From Lepisosteus oculatus (Eukaryota > Chordata > Actinopteri > Semionotiformes > Lepisosteidae): 64,000 nucleotides of DNA. Positions 35,189 to 47,699 of the stretch are shown here, piece by piece (within the stretch, counting starts at the first letter, position 1; each line of letters begins with the position of its first letter). The stretch is from NCBI RefSeq assembly GCF_040954835.1, contig NC_090697.1, positions 1,810,501 through 1,874,500 on the forward strand, written 5' to 3'. The position numbers were made by a program, and so were the translations under genes. The notes below the pieces were generated by a model. That model did no database searches. It had not been told where the DNA came from and saw only the letters and a program-made list of their open reading frames with translations.

Positions 35189-35399
35189 TCCTCACAAGGG
35201 GTGGAAGCCCCGAATGATTTCTGCTTTCAAAGAGTGTAAGGAAGAAAAAAACTCCGATTTTTAAACATTTTAAAATAACAAAAAATAAGGCCTGATTTAC
35301 ATTTACAGTAATTTATTTTAATCGGTTTATTCTTAGTCTCAGGAGGACTGTTTTTTTAAAAAATGCATTTGATTAAAATTAAAGATTGGCATTTGTTTT

Positions 35400-35710
35400 A
35401 ATCCACCCAGCGATTCGTCCCTTAGCCATCAGCGGTGTTCCTGGGGAGCCAGAGCCTGTCCTGGCAAACATCAGGCACAAGGCAGGATATTCCATTGGAC
35501 TCAAACAAGAGAAGGAGAGTAGATGATCACTCCAGGGCTAAATGACCTACAGCACCAGCATGGCTTTGAATTGTGGGAGAAAACCACAGCACCCAGAGGA
35601 ACTCCATGCAAACACACAAAGTCCACACATACTGTACTGTACAGGTCCGGGGCTCCAGCGCTGCAAGAGAGCAATGCTAACCACTGGGACACCATGCCGC
35701 CCTCAGCTAG
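35400..35710 (+). repeat. Dispersed fish repeat (ccatccattttc family)
   Basis: Recognisable phrases are ggggagccagagcctgtcct, aggcacaaggcagg, gtgggagaaaaccacagcac and tgctaaccactgggacacca. The CA-rich middle is lost. Confidence 0.65.
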
Positions 35711-36154
35711 CAATTCCAAAAACATCATAGACAAGCTGCATTATTCAGCTGTTTGCCATTTCCGTAAACAAAATACTTCACCACTGTGCAGCTGTTCCCC
35801 CCTGCGTTTATTTTAAGATTTTATTAAAACATTCTCCATTAAATTCAAAGTAAAAAAATACAGTAAATATTATAATAATCTGTAATAAAAATAAAATCAG
35901 TGTCATCATTAATAATAGTAAATCACGTTATTAAATATAGAGCCAAGTTTCAAAACTGTAGAATTCTTTAACTGTAATATGAAATTCAATGATATCTTAC
36001 AGGACAGACAGATAGCAAAAGCAGAATTAGCATGAAACAGCAACTTATCTTGTTTGGAGGTCTGCCATTCTGTGATAGATCATATCTGAAGAAAGCTAGC
36101 GCAGGAGCCCTGATCAGATAATGCTGTAATTGGAATGAAATGTTTTTGAAATGA

Positions 36155-36335
36155 ACCGTACGGTGATGCAGCAGTTAGCACTGCAATCTAACAGCTCTTC
36201 ACTCCTGAGCTTGATTCTGTGAGTCTCGGTGCTATAAAGGGTTTTCACTGGGCACTCTGGTTTCCCATCACTGCAGGCTAGGTGAACTGGGGTCTGCATT
36301 CTCTCTTTTTATGGGCTGTGATGGATGTAGGACAG
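36155..36335 (-). repeat. Dispersed fish repeat fragment, minus strand
   Basis: The plus-strand phrases gtgatgcagcagttagcact and gagcttgattctgtgagtct match the reverse complement of the family tail. The gtttcccatcactgcaggct piece is diverged. No coding capacity. Confidence 0.45.
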
Positions 36336-36599
36336 ATCTGCACCCAAAGGTTCCATGACAGGCTTCTGTTTGTTGTAACCAGGAGTAACTGGTTTTCTGA
36401 TAATTGCATGGATGTTCATGGCACGGCTTTTTAAACAAATCTAGAATTCTATACCGAGTACCAAAAGACGTACAATTTATAACTGCTACAAAATAAATTT
36501 ATGATCAGAAAAATGACAAAATCTTTTTTTTTTACAGCAGGTGCACTATCATCTCATTGAACAGATGTGAGATGTACATGTGTTGATTTAATTTAACAT

Positions 36600-37150
36600 G
36601 ACAAGTAAATTAAATCAACAAGCAGGCAATGGTGAACACGCTAGGAGTTTGAGCAACCACTATTGGAAGCAGGTCAAGCATGAGATTTGCGACACCTGCT
36701 CTGCGCCAGGTTGAACCCTCTGTCCTGTGGGTCACAGTCCTCTCTGAGAGGCTTGACAAGCATGTGCCTGTCCACTGGTCTCTTAGCCCATCAGATATGG
36801 TTCTCAGCATAACTGACTCATATTCATCTTGCAAGAAACCGGTCTTCACATGAGCATCATGAGAGTCCTGCTAGAATGTTGTCTAATCAAAATGAGCCCT
36901 TCATCACTGTACTCCTGTGCAGTCAGGTCTCCACCATCCGCTACTAGCAGGTAGACCCTACTGTCTGGACCATCACACTTTGACTTCCCCACTCATTGGT
37001 CCGTTGGACATAGCAAATATATAGTTATGAATAGTTCAGTACATCTATAGCACACTGGCTGTTTGTCAGGGCAGTCAACACAAACCAAGGGCTTATCACT
37101 TAGGAGGAATTTGAGTTCACTACAGACAACTCCATCTCAGGTGACTTAGT
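36600..37150 (-). other. Unassigned segment with a 79-codon minus frame
   Basis: The minus frame at 36610-36849 (starting MKTGFLQDEYESVMLRTI) is unusually rich in acidic and hydroxyl residues and lacks a recognised domain. The surrounding 0.5 kb is more GC-rich than the intron. It may be a piece of an unfamiliar transposable element. I do not recognise it. Confidence 0.2.
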
Positions 37151-37504
37151 CCAAACTCCAATATACCAGTGGCCTAAAGACACAGTTGTCTCACAGTTCG
37201 CAACTGGGACGAATTAGTTATTTTTGGTATTTTTGATTTTCACCATTTTAAAGCAAGAAATTCTGGAATGAGAACATCTAAATCAATAAACAGTAGCATA
37301 GTGGCAGATAATACACTAAGTGGTCTAATAACAAGATCAGATTTGAGCTGAATGCTTTTGTTTATGACAGTTGAAATTATCACTGTTGAATATTTTTCTG
37401 TGTATTTTACATTAATGTGATGGTTTCTACAGTGGCTGCAAAGGAAAATGAAGAAAAATTGAGAAAAGAATCAGCTCATTTGAACAGCTTTTAATGTATA
37501 GTGT

Positions 37505-37735
37505 GTGCACACGGCAGCTTGGTAGTGCAGTGGTTAGCACTGCTGCCCTGGGGCCCTGGGATCAGTGCTGCACACATGCAGGGCAACGGTCAAGGTTCTT
37601 CTCTGTGTCAGGCTGCCTTCACTCATGTCCTGTTCAGGGAGTATCCCACCTTGCACCTGTTGCTTGCTGGCATAGGATCTGACTCCCCCTTGATCCTGTA
37701 TTTGATAAAGCAGTTAGAAAATGGATGTTTGTACA
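37505..37735 (-). repeat. Dispersed fish repeat (ccatccattttc family), minus strand
   Basis: The plus-strand phrases gcagtggttagcactgctgc and ttgataaagcagttagaaaa are the reverse complement of the family tail and head. The middle is partly lost. The repeat ends about 220 bases before CLVS2 exon 3. Confidence 0.65.
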
Positions 37736-37956
37736 CACACCAACATTTTAAAATGCACATTTACAATTAACATGTTTTCACAGTTATCAGGCCAAACAAG
37801 TGCTGCCCTCGTGGGGGAATTCAGGTGATGTTTTTTAATTATTTTAAAACCTGAGCTTTTGATTATTTATAATAACGGCGTCTTTAATGCTGTTCCTCCT
37901 GAGCGTTTAATATAGGTTCTTAGTGGAGTTAGTAAACTGTTATTACCCGTTTACAG

Positions 37957-38131
37957 GTATACGTTTGTGGATATTTTGCGAGCCATCCTGTTATCACTGG
38001 AAGCCATGATTGAAGATCCAGAGCTGCAGGTGAACGGATTTGTGCTGATCATTGACTGGAGCAACTTCACCTTTAAGCAAGCCTCAAAGCTAACGCCAAG
38101 CATGCTGCGACTTGCAATAGAGGGCCTTCAG
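37957..38131 (+). CDS. CLVS2: CLVS2 second coding exon (CRAL-TRIO core)
   Basis: The exon follows the acceptor ttacag. Its first base completes the split Arg codon (AG|G), then encodes [20 protein letters not shown] and on to ITKLTP-type residues, ending LAIEGLQ at 38131 before the donor gtaagg. It has 58 full codons plus one base, 175 bp in all. It carries the [16 protein letters not shown] beta-strand segment of the SEC14 lipid-binding fold and the [10 protein letters not shown] segment. Val replaces the Leu or Thr found at position 3 in some relatives (YTFVD against YTLVD), a conservative change. The downstream intron is phase 0. The 65-codon open frame continues past the donor but is not coding beyond it. 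Confidence 0.96.
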
Positions 38132-39444
38132 GTAAGGGTTTTATTTGTCCAGAGGAATAATTGAGCCCAGCAGCTCAGCGACTGAGACCACATGACTCCC
38201 ACCTGAGTGGGAGGCTAGTCTGTTCCCTGATTACCTTCAGAAATGCTGGCATCCATTCTTGCAGCAGGGGATTGGAGCCGTCAGGGTGAAATACTTCTCA
38301 AGAGCGCGGCCGCAGTGGCTGGCAGATGACTACAGCCCCCACACCTGTAGTCTTGAGTCAGGAGCCCTACCCCTACTTCTTGTGTTAAAACTAAACGAGA
38401 CAGTCTTGCTTAATAAGACATTTAATGTTATGGACCAAATTTGCAGTTATCGGTTTTCTGATTGACATTTTCTGGGTTTAACGTGAAATAAATTGTCCCT
38501 TTACTGAGTATCACTGAGTATCTAGTGAGACTGGGTTCAGTTGTTAATAATAGAATCATTTCCTGAAAAAAAATTTAATGAACAATAGCCGAGCGGAAAG
38601 CTCCTGATTTTCAGATCCATGACTTGCCATTTGCCTGGCTCACATTCGACAGAAGTACACTGTTTTGGCCCTATATGTTACGTACTGTACATTATTTATT
38701 TAAAAAATCAGGTCTATTGAATTTTTTCTTGACTTCTGTCAGTCAAGTATTACAACAGAGTGTGAACAATGGCAGGTTATTATAAAGAGTATACTTTCAG
38801 ATTTCCTGTGTGATTAGTAATAACTAATACTATAGTATTCAACTCTTCTCATCATGCAGCAGGCATTCATCTTTCTAACCCCTGCTAGATAATTGCAGTA
38901 ATCTCATTGTTTCACCCACATAATGCCCTTCTCCTAGCTTCTTTTATACGTAGTATTTTAACAGTGATTGTGGGCAGCTATCTTTGCAACTAGTTCTAAG
39001 GCCTAATTTTAATATTATATGCTGATATTACAGCACATTCATGACATCATCAGGTCTGTAAGGAAATAACAACTCATGCTGCAATCACAGCCATTTTAAC
39101 AGATTATTCTCCAAATAAATTGTACTTCCTTATCTATTTGTTGAAGAAATCATTCCAGGAGAGCTGCTATCATAACAACCTGGAATCTGACCACTTAGTA
39201 AATAATTGAACAGGGTGTATTTCCATTTTTGTGGCTAAGGTTTGTTACATAAATGTTTAATTTAAACACTGATTGTTTATACATTTAAGCTTTAAGTGGT
39301 ATACAGTATCTAAGGTATAGAATACAGGACAGATAATATGCCACTTTGTTCACTTAAATGCCTAGCTGATATACTATACCAGTTTTTATTACAAGTAGAT
39401 AGTGGTGTGTGCAACATGTGAAAAACGTTTCTTTAAAAAGCTTC

Positions 39445-39775
39445 CTAGCATGGTGGCGCAGTATTTAGCATTGCTGCATTGCAGTGCTGGGGCCCTGTGT
39501 CCAATTCCCAGAGTATTATCTGTGGGGCATGTATGTTCTCCCTGTGTTCACGTGTGTTTCTGCTGGGTGATCCTGTTCCCTTCAGCCCAAAAACATGCTG
39601 GTAGGTTAATTGGTTCGAAGAAATTTGGAAATCGTGTGCATGTCTATGTTTGTGTGTGTCTGGACTGGACTGGCATCACGTGCAGAGTGACCCTGCCTTG
39701 CCCTCTTTGCTTGCTGGGTTAGGCTCCAGCTTTCCCACCACCCCGTACTAGATGAAGCAGGTAGGAAATGGATGC
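39445..39775 (-). repeat. Dispersed fish repeat (ccatccattttc family), minus strand
   Basis: Plus-strand phrases gtggcgcagtatttagcatt, tgtatgttctccctgtgttc, aacatgctggtaggttaatt and gatgaagcaggtaggaaatg follow the family order in reverse complement. This is a fairly complete copy. Confidence 0.72.
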
Positions 39776-42054
39776 ATGTCCACAACAGAAAATATTTTGG
39801 CATGTGTGGCCTAATACAAATGCCCCTATACAGCAGGACACCAAGCACAATCTGGACCAGACAAAAGCACAGAACTATGTGTAACCTGTGTATGCTTGTC
39901 CAAACACAGAGGTAGTTTTAGGCAGCTTTCCAGGGCAGGTGTATTGTGGGAGAACACAATAATTATACCGTGTGTGGTGGTACACAATATTGTGGTCAAG
40001 ATATTGACAATAGCTCTCCTTTGTGTCTGAAACATTTTCCCTGTGTCTAGGTTGCAAGGATCTGTGTATAAAATGTATAAACTATGCTATATTCCAACAA
40101 ATGTACAATTCTTGCAACAGCAAATCACCCTGTAGAAAAATAATAGTATAGTATAGAGTATAGTGGGCGTGTTTTAGTATGTTCCAAATTTATCAATCCT
40201 TAGAGAAAGGTAAAGTAGTGATGTAAGATCTTTGTGAACTTCTTCATTGAAACACCATTGGCAACAATTCTGAAGATAAGCCTGTTCCCAGTGAACCAAT
40301 GATTTCAGGATTATGCTAAAAAACTGAAAGATATATGAGATATGCTTCACAGCCAAATGGTAAATGAGTTGTGAACTTCAAGAGCTTCATACTTCATACT
40401 TTGTTCAAGATCCCATTTAGAAAGTAGTGGCCCTATAAGCCTGTCCTGTTGGAGTCATTTCTTAATTAAAAAAACAAATTCCTCACCAATAAAATAGAAA
40501 TCCATTCTCTGCTGTTTGGAGACAGAGGACAGATACAAGATTGACCCTAGAAGCCTCTGTTTGGACATCTGGCCAATTGTCCTTTGCCAACCAGTCAGGT
40601 GACTGAGGGCTGCAGGTCATTTCCCATAGCATTCTGGGGAATGTGGTTCAGATAGGTTTCTCCATCTTGTCTGAGCCTCTCACAGCTATAAATAAATCAG
40701 TGAGTGTACTGTGTGGTGCAAGATGCACAAAAGGAGTGGCAGTGCTATTACCTTGTATGACTGTGTCAGACCTAAAAAGCTAAATAAGGTTGGACCTGGT
40801 CAGTATGAGTTTGACCTTCATGAAAAGCCAGATTGTTAGTGTTAATGGACCAAACACTCACGATTTTCCCTCTAGACTAGTATTTCTAGTTTAATTCTTC
40901 AGTATGCTGACTGGGGACACTGCTGTAGGAGATGCAATCCTTCAAATCCTACGTCGAACCAAGGTCCTGGCTGCATGGTTGTTAAAGATAGCATTGCACT
41001 ATTTTTAGGAGTGCCAGAGCTGATGTGCCCAATCTGGCCTACAGTACCTAACATATCCCGTTAATTCCTTCAGTGAAGTGATTTCCCACTCTGCCTCCTG
41101 ATCTGTTGTGCAGTGGTGATGCTGGCGCTGGAAGGCAGCTGCAGGCCTCTCCAGTGGGGCTGCTCCTATATTAAACCATTCTCAGATCCTTTGAGATTAA
41201 CTATAAATGCAAGGAAATGTGAATATTAATTATTAACATATTTTTCTCATTAGTTTGATTAGATCCTTATAAATACAAGAGAGAGACGAGATATGCAGAG
41301 TGTTCTCTGCAGATGTTCTGGCGCGGGAATTACGTAGGTGAACTGAAGTGTGTGGGATTAAGATTCAACCTTCCTCCCGAATTTCTGTTCTGAACCCCAT
41401 AAAGTATACATTTATTTTCTACAGCAGTGAACTTTAATTTTTTGGGGCTGTCGCTTTTATTCAAAGTGATGGTCATTTGTACCTGACTGCACAGTGGGGC
41501 AATTTATGGAAGTAACTACGTAACGCACCTTTCTTAAGGGAATGAAAGCAGAGCCCCACCTGGGATTGGTTTTGAATCGACAGCCTTCCAATTCCGAGTC
41601 CAGAGCCTAACTAAAAATTCATACCTTTGTCTTTCCGGGTTCCTGTACGTGTTTTTAATGCCTGCCAGCTCTCGGTAATGATTAACACATTGAACAACCG
41701 TACACTTGCTTCCTCCCACCCTGCACTCAGTTTCCCTAGCAACATGTCAAGCCTGCATTCCATTCAGGCCCTACCGACTGTGGGGAACATCACTCACATC
41801 ATCAATTTAGGTCACAGAAATAACTCTTTGGATAGATAGATTTGCTTTTTATTCAGAAGATCATCTGCAGTATTGCTGCATATTAATTAATCCCAGGACA
41901 TAGTGTATGAAAAATGGACCCTAGTAAGCTACATGCCTGGATATTTAAATAGAAAGGGATCAAAAATTGTTGTTTCACAAATGTTTGTAATTTTTTTGTT
42001 TTATTGAATTATGTCATTTAAACAGGAAAGCTTAACACAGGGTACTTATTAGAT

Positions 42055-42267
42055 CCAATAGGTAGCTGTGTCAACATGCGTAGGCTGCAAAGGAACAAGT
42101 AAAGGTTTATTCCATGCTGAAAACAGAAGAAAGAAAACACAATGTTTCGTCTGGGGAGCCTTCTTCAGCCTTCTTCAGGATCCTTCTTCACCTTAAGAAG
42201 GCTCCATGGCCGAAACGTTGTGTTTCCTTTCTTCTCTTTTCAGCATGGAATAAACCTTTACTTGTGT
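42055..42267 (-). mobile_element. Foldback retroelement copy G with 9-bp target-site duplication
   Basis: On the minus strand the element begins near the arm end and finishes with a tail containing gacacagctacctattgg. Direct repeats ttattagat flank it at 42046-42054 and 42268-42276. Both arms are present, about 42095-42150 and 42185-42262, with a loop enlarged by tandem repetition of the ccttcttcag unit. The hammerhead-like core in the right arm on the plus strand has cttaagaaggc and ggccgaaacgttgtgtt. The first core is thus CTTAAGA, one base off the consensus. Confidence 0.82.
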
Positions 42268-43076
42268 TTATTAGATGATTGTCGCTTAGTGGAAACGACT
42301 GCAATGAACCATTCTGAGAGTGTGTGTAGAGCTGGAAGAGTGTGCAGAATGATCAGAACTAGTCCTGTTAACATGTGCTGCAATTCAAGTTGGGAAGATG
42401 GGGGTGGAGGAGTCTGCAGTTTCCTTGGAACTGAATTTTGGTCTGGAATTGTCACCCTCTGATCTTTGTGTCAATTATCTTGCTGAATCCAGTTAATCCT
42501 TAACTAAACAGACTGTGTGGTTTTTAACACAAAGGGAGTGTTTGATAGATGTGTTCTGACTACATAGTCCATTCATGGCTAATTATCTAAAACCAAACCA
42601 GTATTACAAACAAACGCTATAGATTTCTTGAAGGTGTCAATTCATTTGTCATCATTAAGAAGAACAACTATAATTCAAAATAATTCATTTTTAATTCTGT
42701 AAGTTCTGTTTTTAAGTAAGCAGTACAAAGTGTATCCAATTCTAAAGTAAGTTCAGCCTACATGTCATCCCTTCTAACCTTGATTTCATGTTTTTTCATT
42801 ATAGTATCTTCGCAAACAGTTAGTGCAGTCTCTCACTCCAGTAACAGGAATATTTTCTTCTGATTCTTTACTGTGCAGGATTTTGGTTTCACCTTCTAAA
42901 GCAGTTTTCTCAGTGCAAACATTCACATCAGCAAGATTTTGAATTTTTGCCCATCACTAATTGCAACACATCATCAGAAACACCATCCAAACATACTGAT
43001 TTATACTGTAGGTACTATTACAGCAAATCAGTTTTGTTTCATTTGTACTTGTACCAGACATGATCAACTAACAAGT

Positions 43077-43077
<1 letters not shown>

Positions 43078-43138
<61 letters not shown>

Positions 43139-43640
43139 TTTATAGCACTTTCTGGACACTACACTCAAAGTGCTTTACAGGTAATGGGGTCTCCCCTCCA
43201 CCATCACCAGTGTGCAGCCAACCTGGATGATGTGACAGCAGCCATAATGCACCAGCAGTCCACTCCCCACACATTTTGGAAAATGAAAAGAAAACACAGA
43301 AATTTGGTCAGGACACCAGGGTAACACCCCTACTCTTTTCAAGAAACCCCCTGGTATTTTTAATGACTACAGAGTCAGGACCTCGGTTTTACGTGTCATC
43401 CAAAGGATGATGCCTTTTTACAGTGTAGTGTTCAAGTCACTATACTGGAGCATTAGGACCCGCACAGACCACAGGGTGAGCGCCCCCTGCTGGCCCCACT
43501 AACACCTCTTCCAGCACCAACCTTAGTTTTTCTCAGGAGGTCTAGCATCCAGGTACTGACCAGGCTCACACCTGCTTAGCTTCAGTGGGTTGCCAGTTGT
43601 GAGTTGCAGGGTGAAAAGGAAACCCGGGGAATGAGATTAA
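43078..43640 (-). repeat. LINE/SINE-tail repeat ending in an (AAT)n microsatellite
   Basis: Read on the minus strand it ends with the phrase cactttgagtgtagtgtcca, gctataaa-type tail and (ATT)n. Upstream are ccccattacctgtaaagc and gggggcgctcaccctgtggt. The same tail order occurs on the plus strand at 49345-49610 and 50355-50527. The (AAT)n part at 43078-43138 has about 20 units. Confidence 0.65.
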
Positions 43641-44050
43641 CTATGGTAAGTGCTGAATCTGTAAAGAATTCAGTTTCTTGTGGGCAATGTCCTATGCATT
43701 ATACTTGACAATTCAAAACCTGATTCAAACCAATATTGACGATTCTGTGATTTTTGTATCCTTTACTGTATACAGCACATCATTTACATACAGAAACATT
43801 TGTTTTCCAGCATTTAGGGAATACATACATGAATATGGCAAACATTTTGCAAGAATGAGAAACTGAACCGAAAATGTCAATAACTGAATTATAAGTCAGA
43901 TGTTGTCTCTGTGTTCTCCTCACAGATTTCTTTCTCATAGAATAGCTATCATATTTAGGAGTTTTCTCTGCATATGGAAGGATATCCATTTTTATCTCTG
44001 GATATTTTTAATTGTCAAAAAAAACAACACATCTGCATGCTACATAATAG

Positions 44051-44245
44051 TACATGTTCAGGTGGGTAGCTGCGTCATTATGTGTTGGCTGCAAAGGAAC
44101 GAGTAATCGGTTTATTCCATGCTGAAAAGAGAAGAAAGGAAGCACAATGTTTTGGGCCGTGGAGCCTTCTTCAGGTGTGAGCAACCCTCACACCTGAAGA
44201 AGGCTCCACAGCCTTTTCAGCAGGGAATAAACCTATTGCTTGTTC
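44051..44245 (-). mobile_element. Foldback retroelement copy H with 8-bp imperfect target-site duplication
   Basis: The left end has the complete tail in reverse complement (gttcaggtgggtagctgcgt), followed by both arms. The right arm has lost about 25 bases including the GAAACG segment. Flanks cataatag (44043-44050) and catattag (44246-44253) differ at one base. The left loop half is intact and reads cttcttcaggtgtgagcaac, then ctcacacctgaagaaggctc. Confidence 0.75.
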
Positions 44246-45674
44246 CATATTAGGAAACTGTTTCTTTCAGCCTCTCTCTCTTGGCTGAATTGCTTGATCA
44301 GAAATCCTATTTGGGCCAAAGTTGCTTTCTAGAATTTTGATTGAATTTAATCACTTTTCTGCTGTTTATTGATATGCAAAGCGAATAATTAGACTTCTGC
44401 TGAATTCCTGACACACAGTGGCTGGCATATCTTTCTCTTATTAAAATGTCTGTGTCATCTGTAATTTTAATATTCATTCATCGGAATGGTTTTCTTCATC
44501 TGCAGTATGGGGAGCTATTTAGTTCTGTTGTTTTCAATACAAAGCATAATCCTATCTCCCATGGAACCCCAGTTGGTTAGATCATCAAACCAGTGCCTCT
44601 GTTCCACCCTGCTGTGTGAGAATAGAGCACAGACACAGATCTCTCATATAATGTCCAGCCCCGCACATAGATAGTCAATGGAAAGGAGCACTGCTATGTA
44701 AAATACTCAGGATACAACAGTCAGAGTTGGATGTGGCTCCAGTTGTAGACATTACTACAGTATATTTTACTGTTAAAGTGCAGAAGTAATTTTGTATTTT
44801 TTTGCCTTTACATTAATATAAATACATTATAAAGTCATCAAATGGTGTAATTACATGACAGGTTTTTTATAACTTATGCCTAACAATTGAAGCATTTAGT
44901 TTTACCGAGTTATTCCTCAATATATACATATAGTATATTAGATATTATATAACACACATGGCATTTCTTGCATATAGTTTAACTGGAAGGATGGTATCTG
45001 TTGACTAAACAGAACTACTGTATGTGTACTTTGAAAGGGACCATGAAAATTACTGAGATCTCCCTGCCAAGGAGCTGTCCAGGGTGCTTATTTTTTCTGT
45101 GCACATCACACATGGTCTTGAGTGCTAGATACAAGAATGGAACTTTTCTTTATGGAGTTTTGTTACTGATCTGCTAAATGAGTAGTTAATTTGTTCATTT
45201 TGAGAAAGGGAGCTAACAGCCACTCCCTTTGTTTTAGTACCTGACTTAAATCCCTTCAACAAAACATGTGTCTGTACATAATGAAACCCTGAATTCATTA
45301 GACTGTTAATCCTAGGAGGGTTTTCACAAAGAGGCTATGGCCTTCATGCCTTACTGAATCATTAAGATTGGAAAACATCTGGAGTGGGTCTGTCCTGCTT
45401 GAAAAGGTGCGTGCTGGGACAGGTGTCTGGGTCAAGCAAATCTATTCTCCTCCAGGTTGTAAAAGCTCTGAAACATACAGTGTATACTGTGGAAATTTAG
45501 GACGTGAGGCTAGGACCATGTGGTCTAATCATTGGTCATCAATGGTCACCTGCAGGTTTGCAGCTTTGAAGCCAAAATTATACTGAGTGCTCTACATTTA
45601 AGATAAATATGGAAATATGCAAATATAAAATGATCGGTTTTAAATATTAATTTTTAGTAATTGATTGATATTTA

Positions 45675-45950
45675 GAGGGCCAAGGTGTCCTTAAGCCTAA
45701 CCTGGCAGACACAGGGCACAAGGCTGGTGCACTTCAATCCAACACAGGACACACACATTCAGGTGCAATTTAAAGATCCTCTTAAACCTGGCCAACATGT
45801 CTGTGGACTGTGGGAAGAAACTGGAGTAGCTGAGAAAGCCCATGTAAAAACAGAAAAACACACAAAGTCTACACAAACATTAAGGGTCAGATCTGAACCC
45901 GGGACTCTGGAGCTGCTAAAAGACAGACTGCATTACCATGCTTCTACAAT
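45675..45950 (+). repeat. Dispersed fish repeat (ccatccattttc family)
   Basis: Phrases cctggcagacacagggcaca, aggctggtgcacttcaatcc, ctgtggactgtgggaagaaa and tctgaacccgggactctgga are in family order. The head is missing. The apparent 100-codon frame is not coding. Confidence 0.6.
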
Positions 45951-47064
45951 TGAACAGCTAATGAAGCTATTAACTGGGAAAACTTAAGTAAAAGGTTAGA
46001 ATCAGAATACCGCCTTACATGGAAATATTATGGTACTTCTGTATCCTGAGAAACTATCCCTTTTGTTACCCGTATACCATTAAGATGCCACTAACTAGAA
46101 ATTTGTTAATGGAAACTTGCATAATGGTTGCATACTTTGCTGAAGGTCTTACAAGAAATTATTCTCTCATCAAACAACTTTCTGTTATTACATTTAACAG
46201 TAAACAATGAATTTCACTATTGTTTTCTTCTCCTATTAAATCTGAAAGGTTCAGAATTAACCATCCTCTTATGCATATCTGGCTATGTTTAAAGAAAGTA
46301 ATTACTTCTGCCTTTATTCAAAGTGTATAAACAACAAAAGCATTTCACTAAAGATGCATATGCAATTAATAGCAATTATGAAGGTCAACTACCCTCATGC
46401 AAAAAGTTAAAATAAAAAATTGTGTGGATGTTTCCACATACATTTTCACATGTGAAAAATGTGAACACATAAACCATGTGTCTTTTAGACATATTTTATG
46501 TATGGAGGATTCTTAAATATGCAAAAGCACCCGGCTCAAGGACCACTATTTATTTGCTCATGAGAGACATTGTTAACTACAGAGGGCCGTAATACCAGAA
46601 GGAATTACTCTGCTCTTTTCGGCGTGGGTGCCTGTTAAAACAAAGTACAGTATATGGAATGGCACGTACTGCAAGTAATTATGCTCACATATTGGTGATT
46701 AAAACCATTCCAGCCAGGACAAACTATGAGGAAATATTTTATTAGTTTGTGTATTTTGAGTTTTGTGGGTTTGTAATTTAATAAAAGTATGGCACCTTGC
46801 CATGCTGGCAAGTGGGGATGTTTTATTATTTAAATTGTATTGCTTGTGCTTAATACACTGTGGTCAGAACTGACCACAATTTGTCAGTTTTTTTAACCTC
46901 TCTAAGATCTAACCCTCCACTACCAACAACAACTTACAACTTAGTGGTAACAACTTACCACTACCATCACTGAGCATTATGATATCTAGCCCTTATATTG
47001 AAATTCAAGGTCAATAAACAATAAATGTTTGATTCAAATCAATGCAGTTATTTCTTGAAAGAAA

Positions 47065-47590
47065 CCATGGTATTCAATTCAATTAAATTTATTTTAATAA
47101 AGCGCCTTTCACATCAAGGTTGCCCCTAAGGCACTTAACAAAGTGACCATACATGTTGTGAATACAGACCAGAAAGGCCCTTAGTAAGGAGAAAAAATAC
47201 TCTAGGGGTCCAAGGTCAACTGGCTGCCCAACCCCTTTAGGCATGCTAATATTATATAATTAAAAAACATGAAAAAATGAATAAAAGTATTAATCCATCC
47301 ATCATGTCTTGTACTCATGTACTCCATGCAGATCTCTGTAGACCAGTAAATTCCTCCTAAATGCTAGCTAGATCCATGGTGTCCCTCTTGGATCCATGGT
47401 GGTGATGCAGCATCCAACTCAAATGGTGCCCAGCCTGGGCACCATCCGGTCATGTGGGGAGGAGAATAGATAGTTTGGTCAGAACAGATGTATCTACCTG
47501 GTGGGCCAACACAGAGACACACAATGGCATGGACAGCATGTGAACATGTAAGGATACAGTAGGGTAACCTAATGAGGCATAAACAGAAAC
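47065..47590. repeat. Dispersed repeat with aataaagcgcctttcaca motif
   Basis: It begins caattcaattaaatttattt and continues with taaagcgcctttcacatcaa and aaggcacttaacaaagtg. This resembles the 3' UTR repeat shared by fish LINEs. The right part (47400-47590) is unassigned and may be a separate element. Confidence 0.4.
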
Positions 47591-47699
47591 ATCGCACTCG
47601 GGTGTAATGGATTAATGACATATATTAACCTTATTTTATGTAACACATAAAATCACAGAAAATGTGTAAAAAACATATGAAGGAATCATACATTTTCGG

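Larger units (their letters stand above)
33521..37956 (+). other. CLVS2 intron 2 (4,436 bases)
   Basis: The intron begins with GTAATC and ends ttacag. It holds foldback copy F (35107-35188), dispersed fish repeats (35400-35700, 36155-36335, 37505-37735), a (TATATG)n tract near 34255, and an unassigned segment at 36600-37150. No further exon is recognised. Confidence 0.85.

Noticed and set aside
38132..38164. Extension of the CLVS2 exon to 38164
   Set aside because: The conserved protein continues DSFPARFGG at 63062, and a consensus donor stands at 38132. The extra frame RVLFVQRNN is intronic.
43078..43138. CRISPR-like or origin-like array from regular repeats
   Set aside because: It is a simple AAT microsatellite following a LINE-type tail.
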